The notes under the pieces were generated by a model. The model was not told where the DNA came from, did no database searches, and saw nothing but the letters and a program-made list of their open reading frames with translations. From the NCBI GenBank assembly GCA_030654835.1, contig JAURWS010000049.1:1-37665 (forward strand): a stretch of 37,665 bases of DNA, given 5' to 3'. Within the stretch, counting starts at the first letter, position 1; every line of letters begins with the position of its first letter. The position numbers were made by a program, and so were the translations under genes. Origin of the DNA: Gammaproteobacteria bacterium (GTDB lineage: Bacteria; Pseudomonadota; Gammaproteobacteria; Pseudomonadales; Pseudohongiellaceae). Below are positions 35,151 to 37,665 of this stretch, one piece after another.

Positions 35151-35177
35151 CTGAGTTTTTCTCTTGTGCGCCGATGT
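35151..35177 (+). promoter_or_regulatory. Second, weaker sigma-28-like promoter upstream of motY
   Basis: CTGAGTTT at 35151-35158, 11 bases, GCCGATGT at 35170-35177. The -35 part matches five of eight consensus bases and the -10 six of eight. It repeats the first promoter's geometry exactly 57 bp downstream and carries an identical -10. Confidence 0.5.
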
Positions 35178-35212
35178 CACGGTGCAAAGACGCGGGTTAA
35201 TGCGTGGACCAG

Positions 35213-36100
35213 ATGCAGAGTATGAAAAACAGCCTGAAGTTTACCTTATCTTTGCTGAGTTTGCTCCCTGTGCCTTGGGCTTATGCCGAGGGGCCAGTGT
35301 ATGCAGCGAATTTTGGTTCGGCGAAATGGCTGGTTGAAGGGTCCGTGTTCGAATGCAGCATCACCCAGAAAATTCCTAATTATGGTGAGGCCGTCTTCTA
35401 TCGTCAGGCCGGTGAGGCGGTAATCTTCTACCTGAAGGCTGTCGAGAGCGAAATGGCGGCGGGCAAGGCTTTGCTCAGCTCCGTACCTCCGTCCTGGCGG
35501 CAGGGCTTGCCACAGCAGGATATCGCCTATGTGGAAGTGTCGCGCAGCAATCGCCCGGTGAGCCTTGATTCCACGAATACCCGCGTGGTGATGGCGGAAC
35601 TGTTCAAGGGCATGATGCCGACACTGACCCGCAAGGCCTGGTACAGCGACGACAAGTCGATCCGCGTCGCAGTCTCTCCGGTGAATTTTCAGGGCGCTTA
35701 CGAGTCCTATCAGGACTGCGTGCTCGATCTGCTGCCTGCCAATTTTTCGCAACTGGAGCGCTCATCGGTGTTCTGGCGTTCCGGACAATTGGCGCTCGAT
35801 GATGCGGGGCGCGAGTTGCTGGACAACGTGATTGCCTATCTGCGCGCCGACCCGAGCGTGTACTCCATCCAGATCAATGGCTTTACGGATACCGCTGGCA
35901 CCAGTGGTGAGAATCTGGAGAGTTCGCGTCTGCGAGCCTTCGAAGTGCATAACTATCTGGTAAGCCATGGTGTCAATGAGGCGATGCTGGAGACACGTTA
36001 CTTCGGCGAGACCGAAGACTATCTGATCGTCCGCAATGAACGCACCGCCGCCGACCGCGACCGCAATCGCCGCGTCACCCTTCTGTTGAGGCGCAACTAG
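35213..36100 (+). CDS. motY: Flagellar motor stator-associated protein MotY (OmpA-like)
   Basis: A 295-residue protein with a signal peptide ([22 protein letters not shown]). The MotY N-terminal domain follows: [11 protein letters not shown], then [23 protein letters not shown]. The C-terminal peptidoglycan-binding OmpA domain has [29 protein letters not shown] and [18 protein letters not shown]. MotY forms the T-ring around the flagellar motor and recruits stators. Between GTG at 35204, ATG 35213 and ATG 35222, I chose 35213 because GGA lies 4 bases before it. It sits between pyrC and argG, as in P. aeruginosa, under a FliA-type promoter. No other flagellar gene is in the window. Confidence 0.9.
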   Translation: MQSMKNSLKFTLSLLSLLPVPWAYAEGPVYAANFGSAKWLVEGSVFECSITQKIPNYGEAVFYRQAGEAVIFYLKAVESEMAAGKALLSSVPPSWRQGLPQQDIAYVEVSRSNRPVSLDSTNTRVVMAELFKGMMPTLTRKAWYSDDKSIRVAVSPVNFQGAYESYQDCVLDLLPANFSQLERSSVFWRSGQLALDDAGRELLDNVIAYLRADPSVYSIQINGFTDTAGTSGENLESSRLRAFEVHNYLVSHGVNEAMLETRYFGETEDYLIVRNERTAADRDRNRRVTLLLRRN

Positions 36101-36204
36101 AACACAGCCTGCTCCCCGTCGAAATTCACCGACGATCCCTGTACAATGCCCGCTCTTCGAATTTTCCCCATTCTTCAATGTACAGAAAGTGCAAGGAGTC
36201 CTTG

Positions 36205-37422
36205 ATGTCTGCCATCAAAAAAGTCGTGCTCGCCTATTCCGGTGGTCTCGATACCTCCGTCATCGCCAAGTGGCTGATGGAAACCTACCATTGCGAAGTC
36301 GTGACCTTTACCGCCGATCTGGGACAGGGTGAGGAGCTGGAGCCAGCGCGTGCGAAGGCGCAGGCCATGGGCATCAAGGAAATCTACATCGACGATCTGC
36401 GCGAAGAATTCGTGCGCGATTTCGTATTCCCGATGTTTCGCGCCAACGCTATTTATGAGGGCGAGTACCTGCTCGGCACCTCTATCGCCCGTCCGCTGAT
36501 CGCCAAGCGTCTGATCGAGATTGCCAACGAAACCGGAGCCGATGCGATCTCCCACGGAGCCACCGGCAAGGGTAACGATCAGGTACGTTTCGAACTCGGC
36601 GCCTATGCGCTCAAGCCCGGTGTGAAAGTGATTGCGCCCTGGCGTGAATGGGACCTGACTTCCCGGGACACGCTGATGGCCTATTGCGAGAAGCACGGCA
36701 TTGCGGTGGAGAAGAAGCGTGGTACCAAGTCGCCCTATTCAATGGACGCCAACCTGCTGCACATTTCCTATGAAGGCGATCTGCTGGAAGATCCACGCTC
36801 CGAGCCGGAAGAAGACATGTGGTTGTGGACAGTGTCACCCGAAGATGCGCCGGATACTCCGACGTACATCGATCTGGAATATGTGAAGGGCGACATCGTG
36901 GCGATCAATGGTGAAAAGATGTCACCGGCCACCATTCTGGCAACACTGAACAAGATTGCCGGTGCAAACGGCATCGGACGTCTGGACCTGGTCGAGAATC
37001 GCTACGTGGGCATGAAGTCACGCGGCTGCTATGAGACTCCCGGCGGCACGGTGATGTTGAAGGCGCACCGCGCCATCGAATCGCTGACGCTGGATCGCGA
37101 AATCGCGCACCTGAAAGATGAGTTGATGCCGCGTTATGCGTCGCTGATTTACAACGGTTACTGGTGGTCGCCTGAGCGTCTGGCGCTGCAGCAGATGATC
37201 GATTATTCGCAGCAGTTCGTGAACGGCAAGGTGCGTCTGAAGTTGTACAAGGGCAACGTGATTCTGGCAGGACGTGAGTCGGCGGATTCGTTGTTCGATA
37301 TGAAGATCGCAACCTTCGAAGATGACGCGGGTGCGTACAATCAGGCAGATGCGGGTGGCTTCATCAAGTTGAATGCTTTGCGTATGAGAATTGCGGCTAA
37401 CAAAGGGCGCAAGTTTAGTTGA
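36205..37422 (+). CDS. argG: Argininosuccinate synthase ArgG
   Basis: A 405-residue enzyme joining citrulline and aspartate with ATP to form argininosuccinate, the step after ArgF. The ATP-pyrophosphatase loop is AYSGGLDTS at about residues 9-17. Other signatures are [16 protein letters not shown] and [22 protein letters not shown]. It is the common short form, not the 447-residue E. coli form. AAGGAG lies 8 bases before the ATG at 36205, which decides against the upstream in-frame ATG at 36178. A TACAAT -10-like element (36142-36147) lies about 60 bases upstream. argF lies in the same window on the other strand, and both draw on arginine supply. Confidence 0.96.
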   Translation: MSAIKKVVLAYSGGLDTSVIAKWLMETYHCEVVTFTADLGQGEELEPARAKAQAMGIKEIYIDDLREEFVRDFVFPMFRANAIYEGEYLLGTSIARPLIAKRLIEIANETGADAISHGATGKGNDQVRFELGAYALKPGVKVIAPWREWDLTSRDTLMAYCEKHGIAVEKKRGTKSPYSMDANLLHISYEGDLLEDPRSEPEEDMWLWTVSPEDAPDTPTYIDLEYVKGDIVAINGEKMSPATILATLNKIAGANGIGRLDLVENRYVGMKSRGCYETPGGTVMLKAHRAIESLTLDREIAHLKDELMPRYASLIYNGYWWSPERLALQQMIDYSQQFVNGKVRLKLYKGNVILAGRESADSLFDMKIATFEDDAGAYNQADAGGFIKLNALRMRIAANKGRKFS

Positions 37423-37445
37423 TTGTTTTTGGTGCTCCTTGTGCC

Positions 37446-37563
37446 GAGCTGTGGTGCGGGGAGTTCAGCTGACGGACACGCCGTGAACCCATCCATGGGG
37501 GCTCGGCTGCCGCCATCCCTGGCGGCAGACGGTCCGTCAGCTGAACCCCCTGCACCACCGCTC
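37446..37563. repeat. Long imperfect inverted repeat with two inner hairpins
   Basis: The outer arms 37446-37477 and 37532-37563 pair over 32 bases with three mismatches (they contain GTTCAGCTGACGGAC and its complement). Inside, CCCAT/ATGGG and CTGCCGCC/GGCGGCAG each form small hairpins, giving a cloverleaf-like shape. It starts 24 bases after the argG stop. The inner text (GTGAACCCATCCATGGGGGC) looks like an intergenic repeat I recall from other gammaproteobacteria. It may end argG transcription, but no T-run follows. Confidence 0.85.
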
Positions 37564-37665
37564 TACCTTCTGTAGTACGTCCGAAAACCCTGACGCATTT
37601 CTTGTGCGTCGAAGCTGCAATTTCTGCAGATTTCCTCACATCCAATATGTGGCACACCCCCATCG

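Overview
The window looks like chromosomal DNA from a gammaproteobacterium close to the Pseudomonadales/Cellvibrionales. Supports are the gene order argF, grxD, rnt, pyrC, motY, argG (as I recall it, the skeleton of the Pseudomonas aeruginosa PA3525-PA3537 region), class Ia NrdA with two ATP cones and NrdB with an Ala/Pro-rich N-terminus as in Pseudomonas, a 405-residue ArgG, and many Pseudomonas-style REP sequences (GTGGGAGCGGGC...GCCCGCGAT). Genus cannot be settled by reading; a Pseudohongiella-like marine relative would also fit. Nearly all genes are intact and housekeeping. No phage, plasmid, CRISPR array or defence island is visible.

Layout. 1-96: palindrome, tandem repeat and REP. 97-5924, minus strand: VOC protein, an rRNA methyltransferase and the pseudouridine synthase RsuA (ATGA overlap), MtfA peptidase, PilU pilus ATPase, PyrB. 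6094-10649, plus strand: exonuclease I (SbcB), an MsbA-like ABC exporter, a PlsC-type acyltransferase. 10772-11134: tRNA-Pro(CGG), tRNA-Thr(CGT), tRNA-Gly(CCC). 11159-15760: remains of a dead sensor-diguanylate cyclase, then an outer-membrane porin-like protein, a small PstS-like periplasmic protein and a GGDEF-EAL protein in a tight cluster. 15798-20182, minus strand: AroA and a 995-residue DUF349 protein. 20398-22614: DinG helicase. 22668-32458, minus strand: small membrane protein, periplasmic cyclophilin, MobA-like nucleotidyltransferase, NrdB, NrdA, PAS-GGDEF-EAL protein, ArgF. 32857-37422: GrxD (+), Rnt and PyrC (-, ATGA overlap), MotY (+), ArgG (+). 37446-37563: long inverted repeat.

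How the genes relate. Pyrimidine (pyrB, pyrC), arginine (argF, argG) and deoxynucleotide (nrdAB) synthesis are all present; carbamoyl phosphate feeds both PyrB and ArgF. The nrdA upstream region carries two NrdR-box-like sites 31 bp apart and two DnaA-box-like sites. motY is preceded by a nearly perfect sigma-28 (FliA) promoter and a weaker copy exactly 57 bp downstream. Two intact GGDEF-EAL proteins and one dead cyclase mark a c-di-GMP theme beside PilU and MotY, which serve surface and swimming motility.

The most interesting unexplained structures are the REPIN-like REP doublets (one forming the 3' end of sbcB), the decayed cyclase next to the porin/periplasmic-protein/GGDEF-EAL cluster, the tandem FliA-type promoters, the nrd control region, a cyclophilin with an insertion of about 80 residues, and the cloverleaf-like inverted repeat after argG. 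I did not see a clearly new multi-gene system; the porin/PstS-like/GGDEF-EAL cluster is the nearest candidate.
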